Source of the DNA: Clostridia bacterium
GTDB lineage: Bacteria > Bacillota > Clostridia > Christensenellales > Borkfalkiaceae
NCBI GenBank assembly: GCA_900767495.1
Contig: CAAFZH010000062.1
Span: 1 to 6,574, forward strand
Direction: 5' to 3'
Length of the DNA: 6,574 nt
Both the position numbers and the translations under genes were made by a program. Each line of letters begins with the position of its first letter. Within the stretch, counting starts at the first letter, position 1. The notes beneath the pieces were generated by a model. That model ran no database searches. It saw only the letters and a program-made list of their open reading frames with translations, and was not told the DNA's origin. Positions 6,271-6,574 of the stretch are shown here, one piece after another.

Positions 6271-6300
6271 ACGTCATATTGAGCGTAAGCGAAATATCCC
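6271..6300 (+). repeat. Dispersed intergenic repeat, CGTCATATTGAGCG...CGAAATATCCC unit
   Basis: The unit runs ACGTCATATTGAGCG then TAAGCGAAATATCCC. Its ends are complementary (ATATT with AATAT; GCG with the next CGC on the other strand), so it is an imperfect palindrome like its neighbours. Its first bases, with one flanking base on each side, match 10-26 exactly over 17 bases. It lies in opposite orientation to the two GTCATTGCGAG-type units around it. Confidence 0.65.
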
Positions 6301-6348
6301 ACAACTAAAGTGAAAAGGTACATACTTTGCGGAAATTCACCCTCCCGG

Positions 6349-6377
6349 GAGATTGCTTCGCGTTGCTCGCAAAGACG
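6349..6377 (-). repeat. Dispersed intergenic repeat, CGTCTTTGCGAGC...GAAGCAATCTC unit
   Basis: Read on the minus strand it starts CGTCTTTGCGAGCAACGC and ends GAAGCAATCTC. It matches the unit at 6195-6231 in its TTGCGAG start and GCAATC end, with a shorter middle. A 10-base palindrome CTCCCGGGAG (6342-6351) overlaps its downstream end. Confidence 0.6.
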
Positions 6378-6438
6378 GATTGTCAATCGGTCAATAATGC
6401 GGACGGATAAAATAAAGTAATAAAGTTAAATTACAGAC

Positions 6439-6472
6439 ACCCCTTTAAAGATTAAAGGGGTCGGGGGTTTTT
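6439..6472 (+). terminator. Perfect hairpin followed by T5, possible rightward terminator or repeat
   Basis: ACCCCTTTAA (6439-6448) and TTAAAGGGGT (6452-6461) form a perfect 10-bp stem with a 3-base AGA loop. Five T lie at 6468-6472, six bases after the stem, which is further than in an ideal terminator. No rightward gene immediately precedes it within the window, so it may instead be another dispersed palindromic element. Confidence 0.4.
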
Positions 6473-6497
6473 GAGGAGTTTTCGGAAAAGGGGTTGC

Positions 6498-6541
6498 CCG
6501 AAGGGGGAAAACGGACTCGGGAAACAGTTGTCCCCCTTCGG
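6498..6541. repeat. 11-base inverted repeat with 22-base loop
   Basis: CCGAAGGGGGA (6498-6508) and TCCCCCTTCGG (6531-6541) are perfectly complementary around a 22-base spacer. Nothing nearby identifies it as a terminator, since no T run of four or more adjoins either arm. It is one of three hairpins packed into the last 140 bases. Confidence 0.5.
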
Positions 6542-6550
6542 ATTTTCGCG

Positions 6551-6569
6551 GCGCCTTTTTTAAAGGCGC
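6551..6569. repeat. 8-bp hairpin at the window edge
   Basis: GCGCCTTT (6551-6558) and AAAGGCGC (6562-6569) pair around a TTT loop. The sequence that follows (AATCG, then the window end) shows no T tract, so terminator status cannot be judged. It may be the start of a further repeat unit. Confidence 0.35.
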
Positions 6570-6574
6570 AATCG

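Larger units (their letters stand above)
6149..6574. other. Gene-free repeat- and hairpin-rich intergenic region
   Basis: Beyond the hydrolase promoter I see no credible gene to the window end. The stretch holds three short dispersed repeats (6195-6231, 6271-6300, 6349-6377), a hairpin between the first two, an A/T-rich patch (about 6395-6435) and three more inverted repeats (6439-6461, 6498-6541, 6551-6569). No tRNA, rRNA, CRISPR or transposase remnant is recognisable. The gene to the right must begin or end outside the window. Confidence 0.7.

Noticed and set aside
6195..6377. CRISPR array from three similar short repeats
   Set aside because: The units differ in sequence, length and orientation, and the spacing is irregular with no uniform spacers.
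6108..6386. A 92-codon minus-strand open frame whose TGA overlaps the SGNH hydrolase ATG as ATGA, suggesting a small coupled gene
   Set aside because: Most of its length is translation of the short repeats at 6195-6231, 6271-6300 and 6349-6377 (products such as RLCEQREAISREG are typical of such repeats). It has no recognised domain, and the hydrolase promoter with its own -35 and -10 lies inside its end. The overlap is most likely chance.

Overview
The window is a compact bacterial chromosomal segment with four protein-coding genes and almost no unexplained coding space. From left to right it holds clpB (minus), a gene for a ribbon-helix-helix (RHH) protein that overlaps the clpB start by 4 bases (minus), a divergently transcribed short alanyl-tRNA synthetase gene (plus), and a converging small SGNH/GDSL-hydrolase gene (minus). 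A right-hand intergenic region of about 460 bases is full of repeats and hairpins. Genes use the standard code (TAA and TGA stops). Promoters match the sigma-70/sigma-A consensus, and two of the upstream Shine-Dalgarno (SD) sites are strong. My best guess is an anaerobic Clostridia-like Firmicute known mainly from metagenomes. The synthetase is of a reduced type that I associate from memory with Candidate Phyla Radiation bacteria, so the lineage cannot be settled from this window.

Left block (about 1-3381): a two-gene leftward operon. A near-consensus promoter (TTGACA, 17 bases, TACAAT) precedes a 211-aa protein with an N-terminal RHH DNA-binding fold and an unrecognised C-terminal domain. 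Its TGA overlaps the clpB ATG as ATGA, and the clpB SD lies inside its last codons, so the two products are probably translationally coupled. clpB encodes a full-length 864-aa disaggregase and ends at an intrinsic terminator built on a perfect 38-base palindrome. No CIRCE or CtsR operator is visible. The RHH protein is therefore a candidate for the local regulator of the disaggregase.

Centre (3319-5463): the 183-base divergent spacer carries back-to-back promoters, and the same 10-base palindrome ATTATATAAT sits in both. alaS (607 aa) has a short leader with no room for a T-box. It encodes an AlaRS that lacks both the beta-barrel half of the editing module and the whole C-terminal DHHA1/C-Ala part, while keeping the editing metal-site residues. 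Convergent terminators separate it from the SGNH hydrolase gene.

Right block (5464-6574): the SGNH hydrolase gene has an excellent promoter whose predicted start point falls at or just before the ATG, with no SD, so its mRNA is probably leaderless. Upstream lie dispersed short repeats of two related families. One of them recurs as an exact 17-mer at the left edge of the window. Three further hairpins follow. A 92-codon open frame here is a translation of repeats, not a gene.
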